A stretch of 53,796 nucleotides of DNA. Source: Chytridium lagenaria (Eukaryota; Chytridiomycota; Chytridiomycetes; Chytridiales; Chytridiaceae). The notes beneath the pieces were generated by a model, which made no database searches, was not told the origin of the DNA, and saw only the letters and a program-made list of their open reading frames with translations. Positions within the stretch are counted from its first letter, which is position 1, and every line of letters starts with the position of its first letter. The stretch covers positions 1 through 53,796 of the forward strand of contig JAHLKC010000195.1 of assembly GCA_025449115.1 (NCBI GenBank), written 5' to 3'. This document shows positions 1 to 11,637 of this stretch, piece by piece. The translations under genes and the position numbers were made by a program.

Positions 1-299
1 GCGGGAGGGACATCTGATGCTGCCGGATGAGGCGTCATGAAGGCCGTCATTAAGGCATCGGTGGAGTTGCGGGAGGTCATCCAGAAGCGTTAGCCGAGTG
101 GTCGAATTTTCAAAATCAGTCGGACAGGACTTTACCTTTTTTTGCTCTAAGTCCAAAATCCTGGCCAGATCAGACCAGACGGATATTCCCTCTCACAACG
201 ATTTCTTTTGTAAATTTTTGCCTTACGACAGCGTTCCACAAACGCTGCACTGGGTGTATATACTCTACATATGCATATGTCAATTGGGAATAACACCAC

Positions 300-890
300 C
301 ATTGTTTTGGTAGTCCCTGTCCTAGTAAGGCATGCTCCTTGAAAGGCTAGGGTAGTTCCCATTCATTGTAAGGTAGCTCTGGATGGTTGGAATGGTAGTA
401 TCTTCTGAAGTTACATACATTTGAATATCCCAGCAATACTATAGCAGCTCCCCACTTCTGCAGGTCTTGTACCGTAAACGTTTAATGGGTGGAATATACC
501 AAAATGAAACGGTGGGAGTCCCAGTACTAATAGGCGAGCTCCAGTTAAACGAAGGGTAGTTTGGACGGTTGCCAAATGGTACAGAAAACATCAGTCTAAT
601 AAAGGAGAAGTATTGTACAGTCATTCCATTGCTTGGTGGTGGTACTATGTGCCAGAAGAATGCCGAAAATCAACGTGGGTAGTCCCTATATCAATACAGG
701 TTCTAAAAATTAACGTGGGTAGTCCATACATCAATAGAGGTGCTCCAACATTGCCAGGGTAGTTACAATGCTTGGTATGTAGAAAATATAGTTTTGTATT
801 AATTAAAAGGCACCACTTTATAATACGGGAAGCTCCTACCCTTGAACTACCACGTTTTCTCTGCTGAACTACCCTAAGTTAATATTTAGG
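300..890. repeat. Cluster of GGGTAGT / ACTACCC motifs
   Basis: The heptamer GGGTAGT or close variants recurs near 309, 349, 545, 677, 717 and 757. The sequence AACGTGGGTAGTCC is directly repeated 40 bp apart (672 and 712). The inverse form (AACTACC, ACTACCC) appears near 845 and 877. No coding sequence is evident. Dense short motifs in one orientation followed by the opposite orientation resemble subterminal repeats of a DNA transposon, but no terminal inverted repeat or target duplication was found, so this is only a description. Confidence 0.4.
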
Positions 891-1379
891 GTGTTGGTTA
901 CAACTCCAGTACCCTACTTTTACCCCTTTACTGTCTGATCCTAATTCCTTATAAATAAGGAGTTACCCTTTTCTATAGAGAACAAACGTAAAACCCTTAA
1001 ATATTAATTTATTTATTAATAAGAAAAAAACACGTTTGACGGTCCTGACCCGACCAAATTTAATTAACAGCGGACTGTTGGGTCATGACCATCAAAATTA
1101 CGGTAGTGACCTCAATAAAAGCATTTTGTAGAGAAAGATAGTTTAATGCATGAAGATGATATTATTTATGTTAAAATTGTTCACTCTATAAACAAATGGC
1201 ATAACCCTCCAACCATAATGCCCGTATAAACCCTCAAGCCTACAGCGTCGTACGCAAACGTTTGTCGTGGACCGCAAAACCTACATCAATGTTGATGTTG
1301 CACAAGGTTTTCAAGCCAGTAATTATCCCTTACAAACACAAAAGAAACAAAAGTTCTGAACTCTGAAAAAAAAAAAAAT

Positions 1380-2497
1380 AATTCACCTATACCCTCCAAG
1401 ACTATCCTGTAAAACTCTGATAAGCTTTGAATCCCGATATGGCACATGTGTGACCCTTCCAGACTCATCCGCCAATGCGAGATAACATTCCCCAAAGCCA
1501 GTAACCCTGAATTAATAGGAGTTCCTTCCTGCTCTCACGCTAACACATCCTGTGCGCTGCATCCGTTCTGATCCAGCAAGATCAACAAAATGAAAGCGAG
1601 ATGTGATGCGAGAAGATTGTATATCCTGGACTAGGGTGAGTGTGAAGATAGCTTGAGAACGGGATGATGAGATGTTCATATCGGTAACGGAGGTCTGGCG
1701 ACTATCGAGACCCTGGAGCAAGACCCTGAAGATAGGTTACTGGATGTTGATAAAAAGCGGGATAATCACCTCAAGGCATCGTCAGAGGAGTTGAGCTTCA
1801 CAACATTACATCCTGACATTACAGTTCCAGATCCCGTTTCTTGAATAATGATAGGGGTCCTTGAAGATGCAGGTTGTGTCGGAAGAAGATCTGTAAGTTC
1901 CTCGTTGTAAACCTCTAAGAATGTAGCTGAAACAGAGTATGACTTTGAAGACTCTTTCATAAAGAAAAGACGTCTTTGATGGACCGAGCAATGATCCCTT
2001 TTCACAACGTAAACCTTAAAAATATCAAAGAGGGAAAAGAAAACTTACCCTGGTCATCGTCACCGCTAGACGGTTTGATTAAGCGAGACATATTCCCTGG
2101 AGCTTCCCATGGTATACGTTTTCCCGCTTCCAATTTAATACACAAGCAAAACGTGAGAATAGAGCAACATACAGGTGGTTTGCGCAGTACAAAAAAGTTA
2201 AAAAAAAAATAAGGGTTGAGAAAGAGTTTTGGATCTTGGGAGAAAAAAAAAACAAAGCGGAAAGCACAGCCTTACCTGTCCGTATGCCATAACAGTTACA
2301 TTATACCCAGTTATAAATTTTCCACCAAGCTTCTTACGCATGCCGTATATACTGATTACTGACCGCTGCGAAGCTCGGCCTGCAAAAACTCGATCATGAG
2401 TGAAACGTTTCCTTCTTGGACTCTCACTTCCCCTAGTACAACTTATGAGCAGTGGCGCCTTTTCATACCCGCTCACTCGAGTCCCATATATTTCCAT
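1380..2497 (-). pseudogene. Kinesin motor domain relic (kinesin-4-like)
   Basis: Minus-strand fragments give a kinesin motor in order: an ASQRSV segment and GYNVTVMAYGQ (2285-2400), the P-loop GSGKTYTMG (about 2100-2140), FLEVYNEELTDLL (about 1900), the switch-1-like NISSSRSQAIF (about 1660), VDLAGSERMQRTG (about 1560-1590), [13 protein letters not shown] and HVPYRDSKL (1430-1510). The order and the 'GYNVTVMAYGQ' form resemble the KIF4/KIF21 group. The gene is broken. The reading frame shifts just after the P-loop, after RTG and after GNVIS. The exon carrying the P-loop lacks a usable AG acceptor just before GSGKT. No N-terminal strand with the usual VRVRP motif and no neck or stalk were found. 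Alone among the window's genes, its defects include a lost splice site and degraded motifs, so real decay is likely rather than only sequencing error. Confidence 0.8.
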
Positions 2498-2499
2498 AG

Positions 2500-4145
2500 C
2501 TAAAACTCTAGATTATAAGCACAACATCATGTTATAATAACCATAAACCAGACAATTCACCAAAAAAACCCCGGCCCATACGCGTTGCGTCACGTCACAT
2601 ACCTTTTACAGCGCGCTCAAGCAAGTCTCGACGTGTTCCCAAATATCGTCAAAAACCTCCCCCCCCACAACTCCACAGCCACGACCATCTCTCTACAGAT
2701 TGCTTCCAATTAATAAAATCATTGAACTGTCCTCTCATTCTTGCATTCTAAAGGTAAGGCTTCCCAATCACCATCTGAAACCCGTTAATCTTAACGCCTT
2801 TTTTTTCCTGATATGAGTTGATAAACTTCCCTCTTATACACTGAAACATTCAAATCCGATGCAACTAACTTGCCTTACGGACGAGGAGAAGGAGTGGAAG
2901 GAGAGACCGGATGAAACGACTGGATGAGACAGATGGATATATGCTAATTTGAGAAAGAACTGATAGTTTAGACGAGATGCCAGATAAAATGTTCACACAC
3001 ACAGATGTGTTGAATCTAAACTATATAAATGAGTTCAACTTATGGATGGGCGAATTGATGGAGGGAGAGAGGAATGAATATCACTATGAATTGAATGGAT
3101 AATATTGGGTCGAGAGAATTGATGGAAGGAGATGAGGTTATGAACCTCTGACGACGGTGTGCAAAGCGGTTCTTGAACACTAGTCATTTTTCCGCTTAAT
3201 TTTTACTTAGCCTGTATTTCAGAGGTGAACAGTCCCTGGACTGATGTATTAAGTAGAGACCCAATATTTATTTGCAAACAAAATGGTAAAAACAGCCCGT
3301 TTCGTATAAAATGATTATCTTACCTTCACACAAAAATTTAAAATCAAATTAAAAAACAACATTGGTGGGAGCCCGGAAGGCGACGGCCACCCGATCGCAA
3401 TCACACCGATCCCCTCGTATAAGTAAACTACGCTACAACCGTTGGAACGAACGCAAATACGGCCAAATATAGACCTTCATAACCTTAAAAAAAACTCTTC
3501 TTCAACGCAAGACACCGCCATAGATCTATAAGTAAATACGATGCCGTGATTGCATCCACATTTTTTTTCTTTCGTTTTAATTGGTTTGGTTTTTCGGGAC
3601 TTTTTTTTTGATACCCTCATTATTCTATGGGATGCTGTAGATCTTTGACCGTCTCGTCTCGTCCCGGTATTCTCAAAGATTTCCGACGTACATTCTCGAT
3701 TGGGCCGAATTTAGTCCCAAGTACCTAATACATACACATGCAACATTACAATATCAGCATAGATAGCTCCGTTTGGCTTGGCTTAATATATGAAAAGCCT
3801 CTTTTGGATTTCCTCGGGGTTTAAAACCGATTCTGGACTCACGCGAAACAAAAGGGATTGACGGCCACCCCAAACATACACCGACCAGAACAAACACAGC
3901 TTTACGCAATAATATAAAATGAAGTCTCGTCACTTTTTGTGCCTGTCTCAATTTTAATAAAAAAAGAAGGTGACTTGCTCCCCACGCCTCTCTTTATATA
4001 CCACACCTTTTCGCAACACACTTTCTCGTCTTAATTCTATCATTCTCTATCCCCCTTTACAAACTCATCTTGAAACATATAGACACGCACATATTTCCAT
4101 ATTCCTCATTCATCCTTTAACCCATCATCAACCGACGCGCGCAAA
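2500..4145. other. Intergenic, no gene recognised
   Basis: AT-rich sequence with short homopolymer runs (C8 near 2660, T9-10 near 3560 and 3601) and a purine-rich GGATGAGA-type stretch at 2880-3140. The short ORFs here have no recognisable motif. The last 150 bp before 4146 are pyrimidine-rich and may be the promoter or 5' leader of the 7TM gene. Confidence 0.5.
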
Positions 4146-5714
4146 ATGTCAAACTCCACCACTATCTGCCCCTCCCCAAAGCTTTCCAAGCAACGGCCAT
4201 TTACGACCGCTTCAATTTTGGTATCATGGCAGCAGGATTCTCCCTCGCTCTCGCCTTAAAAGTAACCGACCCCCCTTCCTTCTCTTGTCCACGTCCTTTC
4301 ACTAATACCCGGACCTCTCTATAGTTTGGGGCCGCACTCACAACACGTAAACTGCGCGGCACCGATTCCGTTGCAGGTGTGATGGTGATATTGTGGGCTA
4401 TATATATTGCGATACAGTTGGTGGATATGTGGCATAAGAGAGTTTATGGAGTTGTGATTACTGGCTTTGTGTGGGCGACCAGTATGAGTACGATTCTGTA
4501 AGTATTCATATTCGTTGTTGCCTTTTTTGTATGTTTATTTGCAGTGGGGTTGGGGTTAAGGATGGGCACCGTAGGAACTTGAAATTATGCCGCTAGAATT
4601 ATCAACCTTTAATTATGGTCAGGTAAATGATCGAGAGAAGGGATGATATACGTCAATATGGAGCATATCAATTCCGTGAATTCTTACACACAATCAACAG
4701 CCGTATCATTGCTGTACTTCTATATTCATCTGACTTATATGCTTACAACTTAAGCCTTTATTTATTTCTTTATATTTTCCTTTCGCCGTTTCTTTGTGTC
4801 ATTTACTTTCACATCACTCCAACAATTAAAGCAAAAAAAACCCCCTACTAACGCAACCAAACCCCCCTTTACAACAGCTACTCGGCAACTCTTGTCTCCA
4901 TACTTCACCTCTCAATAATGCGCGCAGCCGCTCTCTCTGGTCTCCCCCAAGTCCCCCGCAAACGTTTTGAAGTCGGCGGTCTCATTTTCGTGATCATCAT
5001 CTTCATAGTTCGACTCGTTCGATCCGGGTTCATCTTCCAAAACACCGCACAGGCAACCCCCACACCGGCCTTGACAAACAACGCAACTTACCTACAGATG
5101 GCAACGTTGCTGCCGACGCTGTTTATTCGACTTGTGTTGGATGTTTGGAGTTTTTGGAATTTGCATTGGAGTCGTGTCAAGTATGTGGAACAGGCGGGGA
5201 GGGAGGCGTTTAATATCATCACGTCGTCGCTGTGAGTGAAGCTTATTCCTTGTTTTATCTACCACCTATCCTCACATCTTCCGTAACTACTTCCAATTAT
5301 TAGACCCACCCAATAATCTCCTCACATCTACCTCTTTACTTACTGTGCTTAACCCCACACATATCCCACATTTCCCCCACTGTACTCAGTACCATCGAAT
5401 TCTCCCTCTCCATCCTCGCCACTATCGTTGCCTGTCAAGAAGCCGTCAACACCAACCCCGACCGTCTCGCTTTCATGGACTGGCTCCTCTTCTCGTGGTG
5501 TCTCGCCTCATGGGTCGAACAACGACCACTTTTCATGCTCATCTTCGGATCCCGTCTCACCACACATTCGGGGGGTTTGGATTCGAGTATCAAGAGTCCA
5601 GGGGATAATGAGGTTGCGGTCACGGTTGTAGGGGCAAGTGCAAATCACATTGCGAGTCAGCAGAAGAGTATGGTGCAGAGTCAGAATGGGAAGAGAGGGG
5701 GGGATGCTTGGTGA
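4146..5714 (+). CDS. Orphan seven-transmembrane protein, copy 1 (frameshifted first exon)
   Basis: Four exons can be placed by comparison with the copy at 6644: 4146-4261, 4325-4497, 4878-5231 and 5390-5714, all with GT-AG borders. The joined product has seven hydrophobic segments: FNFGIMAAGFSLALALK, VMVILWAIYIAIQLVDMW, VVITGFVWATSMSTIL with the next exon's start, GGLIFVIIIFIVRLV, MATLLPTLFIRLVLDVW, FSLSILATIVAC and MDWLLFSWCLASWV. A Ser/Gln-rich hydrophilic tail follows. The topology is receptor-like, but I recognise no family. The first exon does not read through: the ATG (MSNSTT) is in a different frame from KAFQATAIYDRF, with 13 bp fewer than copy 2 between ATG and that motif. Either this copy has lost its N-terminus or the sequence has an indel. 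Confidence 0.7.
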
Positions 5715-6643
5715 TCAGTTGCGTAATTTTCTTTAACCCCACCCCCCCTACCCTCTGGTAGCCTAGTGTTTTGCTGATTTTACGAGTTGTGCTCTCCTCT
5801 TTTTTATCTTGTTCTTCTTCCGCTCCTGTTTATTAAGTGCCGTCACGCCCTTGGACTCGTTAGCAGCTCCATTGTTCTAAAGACCTCCGTACCATTTAAA
5901 AAATACACAGACGATAGTGTCAAATAACGAAAAACTAGATGGCACAGACGCCCCAACAGACGCCCGTTAAAAATATGACAAAATAGGAAAGATACTGGAG
6001 GTTATCAACAGCAGAGTCAGGTCATCGATCACGGTAATAGCAATTATGAAATAACTCCTTTAACAGAGATTAACTCATAGAGTAGCGTCCCCTAAATCCA
6101 GTGATAATCAAAACATTCAAGGCCAATGCAATTCAAGTAGATAAGCCATTTATTCACATGATTCATATTACTGCAAAGAAATTAGCTCATCGTCCTTTCA
6201 ACCCACACAGTAAATCATGGACACTTGCTAACGGGATCCCAAGATTCCCGTACGGTCATTCACTAAAAGCCCAAGCGCCCTTCCTGGGGATTCGTAGCCC
6301 CATTAGGATTGACCAACTACTAACCGTTTTACCATTCGACCAAGAATGGGGATCGACGCGTTTTCTTTTTTTTTTGCACACATTGTGTCTAGGATTTCCG
6401 TTGTCTACAGTTCTTCCCTGAGATATACCTCTGACCTTCCAATGGGTCAAGAGAAAAGTCTCTAATGAATGGCAACCAAAACTGGAAAATATGTATACAC
6501 CCCACGCTGCCCCCCAACTTTCTTAAATACAGCCTAAACTCATATACAAATCTTCTCTCCATCCTGAACCGATCTCAGCGTCATCCAACAGCCTACAATT
6601 CCCACCCTCCCTGACCACCGACCGCGTCCTGCACGCGAAAAAT
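5715..6643. other. Spacer between the two 7TM copies
   Basis: Contains the 3' flank of copy 1 and the 5' flank of copy 2. One open frame at 6101-6421 has no motif and no splice or start context that supports it. A hairpin-like GGGG-N8-CCCC at 6288-6303 resembles a T-arm superficially but does not fit a tRNA. Confidence 0.4.
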
Positions 6644-8180
6644 ATGTCAAACAACACCACAATTCCGACAGTAGTATGCGCGGCCGCTAAAGCCTTCCAA
6701 GCCACCTCCGTCTACGACCGTTTCAATTTTGGTATCATGGCATCAGGTTTCTCACTCGCCCTTGCATTAAAGGTAACCCCCGGGCTCACTTCATGTTAGA
6801 CTTTCACTCATCTGGGTAGTTTGGTGCCGCCCTGACTACCCGTAAACTGCGCGGCACGGATTCATTGGCAGGTGTGATTATGATACTGTGGGGTATATAT
6901 ATTTCGATTCAGTTAGTGGATATGTGGCATAAGAGAGTTTATGGAGTTGTGATTACTGGGTTTGTGTGGGCGACCAGTATGAGTACGATTCTGTGAGTTG
7001 TTGCCTTTTTTTGTATGTTTATTTTCAGTGGGGTCGGGGTTTAGGGTGAACTCCGCAAGGACTTGAAAAACCGGCTTTATCAACCTTTATATATGGTCAA
7101 GTGAATGATTGAGAGACGGGATGATGAACATCATGAAATATTAATTCCCGTGAAGTCTTACACGCGATCAACATAGCCGAACACACGTACATTGCTTAAC
7201 TTAATACCTGTCCAGATTCACCTGGCTGCTATGCTTACAACTTATGCCTTTATTTATTTTCCATTTTTTCTCTCGCAGTATTTTAATGTCACTCGACTCA
7301 CTCCAAAAACAACCCTGCTAACGCAACTAATCCCCCTTTAAACAGCTACTCGGCAACTCTTGTCTCCATCCTTCACCTCTCAATAATGCGCGCAGCCGCT
7401 CTCTCTGGTCTCTCCCAAGTCCCCCGCAAACGTTTCGAAGTCGGCGGTCTCATTTTCGTGATCATCATCTTCATAGTTCGACTCGTTCGATCTGGGTTCA
7501 TCTTCCAAAACACCGCACAGGCAACCCCGACACCGGCCTTGACAAACAACGCAACTTACCTTCAGATGGCAACGTTGCTGCCAACGCTGTTTATTCGGCT
7601 TGTGTTGGATGTGTGGAGTTTTTGGAATTTGCATTGGAGTCGTGTCAAGTATGTGGAGCAGGCGGGAAGGGAGGCGTTTAATATCATCACATCGTCGCTG
7701 TGAGTAGGAAAAGCTACTATCTTCAGTACATTCTTGTCTTTCTTACATCTCCCTTACTGCTCCCACCCCACCCCACCCCACTCTATTTTCCCTACATCAT
7801 TCCCACATCCATCCCTTTACTTACTCTCTCCCCGCGAAATCCCCAAATACATCCCATATCACCTCTTCAGCGCCATCGAATTCGGCCTCTCCATCCTCGC
7901 CACCATCGTCGCCTGTCAAGAAGCCGTCAACACCAACCCCGACCGTCTCGCTTTCATGGACTGGCTCCTCTTTTCGTGGTGTCTCGCCTCATGGGTCGAA
8001 CAACGTCCCCTTTTCATGCTCATCTTTGGAGCTCGGTTGACCACGCAGACTGGTAGTTTGGAGACGAGTAGCAAGAGTCGTGGGGACGCGGAAGTTGCGG
8101 TGACGGTGGTAGGGGCAAGTGCGAATCATATTGCGAGTCAGCAGAAGAGTATGGTGCAAAGTCAGAACGGGAGAAAGTGA
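6644..8180 (+). CDS. Orphan seven-transmembrane protein, copy 2 (intact)
   Basis: Exons 6644-6772, 6820-6992, 7346-7699 and 7871-8180 join in frame to 966 nt (321 residues). The N-terminus MSNNTT carries a possible N-glycosylation site and precedes seven predicted membrane segments (around residues 28-50, 60-80, 85-112, 128-150, 170-195, 215-235 and 250-270). The cytoplasmic-type C-tail is rich in Ser, Gln and Asn. All introns are GT-AG. Exons 2 to 4 are almost identical to copy 1, and intron 2 is also similar (the GCCTTTTTTTGTATGTTTAT segment and flanks), so the duplication is recent. The topology with an outside N-terminus suggests a receptor or sensor, but no GPCR signature motif such as DRY or NPxxY is visible. 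A lineage-specific membrane protein family is an equally good description. Confidence 0.8.
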
Positions 8181-9234
8181 AAGGAGATTATTTGTGTAAA
8201 ACTTTGTTTACTCTATAACCTTTTTTTAATCTGTGATATATATACTTTGCTCTTTGTTCAGTTGTTCTTTCATCTTCCGCTCCTTGTAATGTTCTCCATT
8301 CGAGTGTAGTTGTTCCGGCTTCTTGTGATTTTATTATTTTTTTTTCACGGCGGACTTGTGCTATAGAGTTTTTTAGTATTTTCTGTTCTTCATCTATGAA
8401 AACACGCGTTCTTTATTTCTTTTGTCCGAATTCTTTTGTCCGAATTCTTTTGTTCGTACCGAATGTTAAAGGTCATTTGGTACAAAGTTAAGCAAGACGG
8501 CAATAGGGAGTTTTCGACCGAAAGGTTGTCAGGATAATTAGTGCGAGGAAAGGTGTATATCGAGGCGACGTTGGTGAGCGGCAACAGAGCAATTCTTTAC
8601 GACAGAGACATAGATCTCTTCATAAAACAGGGAGAAATTAGTTACTTTTATTGGGCGTTGGCCTCTACCAAGGACCTTTTTTAGATAGATCGCTAATGTT
8701 GCCGTACTGCATTAACTTCACTCTTTACGTGCCTCGCGATTCACAAGACGAGTTCGGGAAGCAATGGCAAAATATTCTATAAAATACAGTTTCTTTCCAG
8801 TAAAATAGAATGAAATTATCCTGCTAAAGAATGTCAGAGGTAAGAACATCTTTTTGTTAAAATATCATTTTTGCTTCGACACTGATCAACAGCCGTTCTT
8901 GGAGATATGGCGTATCTAAGACAACAAAAATTATTGAAAAGTAAGGGAAAGCAGTATCTTAGGGCAATTTGTTCTTTCGTTCATATTTTTTGTTAGTGTT
9001 CCCAAAGATCCGTCAGTGCATAGGGGGTATTTTGGAGTGATGGTGGAGAGGCTCGAGGGGTACAAAGGGGGTAAGCAGAGAATATATGAAGGAAACAAAA
9101 AAAAATCAGTAGAACTTGGTGGGTTGGAATAAAAGGGACTAGGCATTGGGATGGTAACAAACACGGCATTTTCAGAAAAATAAATAAATAACAAAGAGCA
9201 GGGTGTTGTGAAGAGAACATGCGATTGTGGGTGT
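8181..9234. other. Intergenic, short TTCTTTTGTCCGAA repeat
   Basis: Downstream flank of 7TM copy 2. At 8417-8455 the sequence TTCTTTTGTCCGAA is repeated in tandem about three times. Overlapping minus-strand ORFs at 8931-9263 are proline- and leucine-rich with no motif and are probably chance frames. Confidence 0.4.
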
Positions 9235-10552
9235 TTAAAAGTTAAGCATATCCGAATATCCAAAAAGTGGGCTTATCGAGGTATAGTCCATAGTGGATAG
9301 TGTGATTTCTCCAATAATGTAGGAGGGGATTGGTAAAAAATTCGGTATGGGAGAACACGGTCCAGAAAGGCTCGCCAACTTTGGTGTCTTCTGATGAGAC
9401 GTCATCGGCTTCGATATCGGGCGAGGGCTTGTAGTGCATTTGCTTTCCTCAGCAATCTTCTTACGAGGCGGTGCCAGAGATTCCTCATCTTCAAAATCTC
9501 TCTTACGGGATAATTTAGTAGTTAGGGTGGATAGAGCAGGAGAAATTGCAGAAGAAGTAAGAATAATGGCGGAACTTTGCTGGAAGGATGCGGCGGAGGG
9601 TGTGGTAAGTGATGGCGACGGGGAGGAGAATTTGAGAATGGGTGACGAGTTTGGAAGTGACTGAAGATACGACGTCTCTGTGTCCATAGTCGCTGTTGTA
9701 ACATGAGCTGGCGTAGCCAACACGGCAGCTTTCTGAACCACTATAGGTTTTTTACCGTTCTTGGAAGAAGAAGCAGCTGACGCGATAGCATCCTTTTGTT
9801 TTTTTGTAGTCGCCTTCTTCTTCTTTATCTCATCCTCACCCAATACTTTCCTCAACGCCTTTCTAGTTGCTGCGTTTGACAAGCCTGATCGCGCTTTCGG
9901 CTTTGGATTTCTCCAGTATTCATGTTCCTGAAACACTCCATTGAAGCGCTGCGTCTCGCAGGTTGAGCAGTCTTCATGCCCTGGAATCTGATAGATGGCA
10001 GCACTGACGTTAGCAAAAGGGCTGAGAGCCATGGGGTTGAGTTGGACAGAGGAAGCTTCAAAGCCTGTGAGTGAAATGGTAGTTTGAAGGGGTGCGGTGT
10101 CTTTGGCATCGGTGAGTGTTGAAGACGCAGTGTGGTGGTGGATCAGTGGTGGGTTGAGTCCATCGAGTGAGGCGGGGGAATTTGAATTACAAGAAGCGTT
10201 TAAAATAGATCCACTCTGAATCGATGCAAGGAACTGAAGAAGCTCAAGATCAAGAGGCCATGATGAAGCGAGATCTCCCTGTTCAGCTGCGACCGGATAG
10301 GCGTTTCGCTGTCTAAGCTGAAGCGAGTCCACGAGTCCTGCATCAAGCTGATCGCTTAAGAATGGGATTGAGGTGAGATATTTGTCTGTGCGCTGGACCA
10401 CACTGGGACCAGTGGGGTGACCACTTTGAGGAGAGATTGGGAGCCTGTGATGTTAAAGCAACGTCAGCAATGCGATCCATGACGCGGCGGACACCTTACA
10501 TGTTTGGGTTAAGACGAAGAGGAGGTGCCTGAGGTCTTTCTGAAGTTGGCAT
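9235..10552 (-). CDS. Hypothetical Ser/Thr-rich, basic protein
   Basis: Two exons, 10552-10500 and 10444-9235, join through a 55-bp GT-AG intron (donor GTAAGG, acceptor CACAG). The joined start reads MPTSERPQAPPLRLNPN, giving about 421 residues. The middle has a short CxxC (CSTC) in a region with an EHEYWRNPK motif, followed by a Lys-rich stretch (DEIKKKKATTKKQKDA) that could be a nuclear localisation signal. A long low-complexity Ser/Thr/Pro region follows, and then a second basic cluster (PPRKKIAEE). The start codon is supported by the splice joining two open frames with matching phase. I recognise no domain. A chromatin or transcription-associated protein is a guess only. Confidence 0.6.
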
Positions 10553-11637
10553 CGTTGAGAAGAATAATGGGATACTGGTTGGAGATGAAGTAGGTTGACA
10601 GAGATGTTGATAATGGGGGATGGAATGGATAGATATATGGACGAAAATCCCAAATGCCAAGCAGTTTTACACTTTCAGCGAGATTGCGCTATCATTTGCC
10701 GCCGTCATCCCTCGAGTCCTCGGCAGGTAACATCGGGTTTGCCGTCTTATCAAGAGGTACGACCGCTTGAAGTTGCGTATTGACGTTAGTGTAGGGTGCC
10801 GTCGTTGTTGTCATCGTCCGCAGGGAGATTCAGCAGTTTTAATTTACTCTGAGAAAGTTGTCATTATTCCATGAAACTATAAATGGCGAACTTCACACCA
10901 AACACAGTTTTACGGCGATGTTTTTTAATTTTATTTTGGGGTTTTCTTATTTTTAGAGGAAGTGGAATATCCTGGAATTTTGATCTAATAAAAAAATAAT
11001 CATTTCACGCTATCACTAGATATCAAGGGCAAAGGAATATCTCCATCTACAAATATCACTCCCAAAGTTGACCAACAGCTGGCATAAAATAAAATCCCAC
11101 AACTCTCCATTCCCTCCCTTCGAAGCTCGAACGACCCAACAACAACGACAGGGAAATGGAGACAAAAAAAAAAGGGGGAAGAACCATCAGTCGGTAAGAA
11201 AAGCAAGCGGAGAAAGGAATACCAACCCAACAATACAAAAGAAAGCAAAAACATCGATTATAGCCTCACAGCTCGTTGAAAGATTGATTTAATTCAAACG
11301 CGTCCCCCTCAAATATTTTGAAATTAAACATTAAAATAGGAGAGAGAGGCCAAAACAGCGAAGAGAAAGGGATAGTGAGTAATTCAAATATCAAACTGAA
11401 AGAAGAATAAACTGAAAGCCTTCCACCTAAATAACGAAAATCTAAAAAGAGATATCACTACGTTGTTTACTTATAAAGCGTCCCGTATACTTGAATTTAA
11501 GTTCCCGCTGTCTCATTCCAATTCATCGTAATTTGATCTACGTAGCATGACCACACCCATCGTCCAAAAGAGCCCTGCACATGCCACGGCTCCCTTCAAA
11601 CAAAGCCTCTTTAAACGCCATAAGCACAGCGTCACCC
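10553..11637. other. Intergenic, no gene recognised
   Basis: AT-rich, with purine-rich runs around 11150-11240 and 11330-11410. The short ORFs on both strands look like chance frames and show no conserved motif. Confidence 0.5.

Noticed and set aside
91..108. A-box-like TAGCCGAGTGGTC resembling a serine or leucine tRNA
   Set aside because: No B box or foldable T arm at the right distance downstream, and the flanks do not form an acceptor stem.
6283..6310. Hairpin GGGG-N8-CCCC resembling a tRNA T arm
   Set aside because: The loop lacks the TTCRA pattern and no anticodon or acceptor stem can be drawn.
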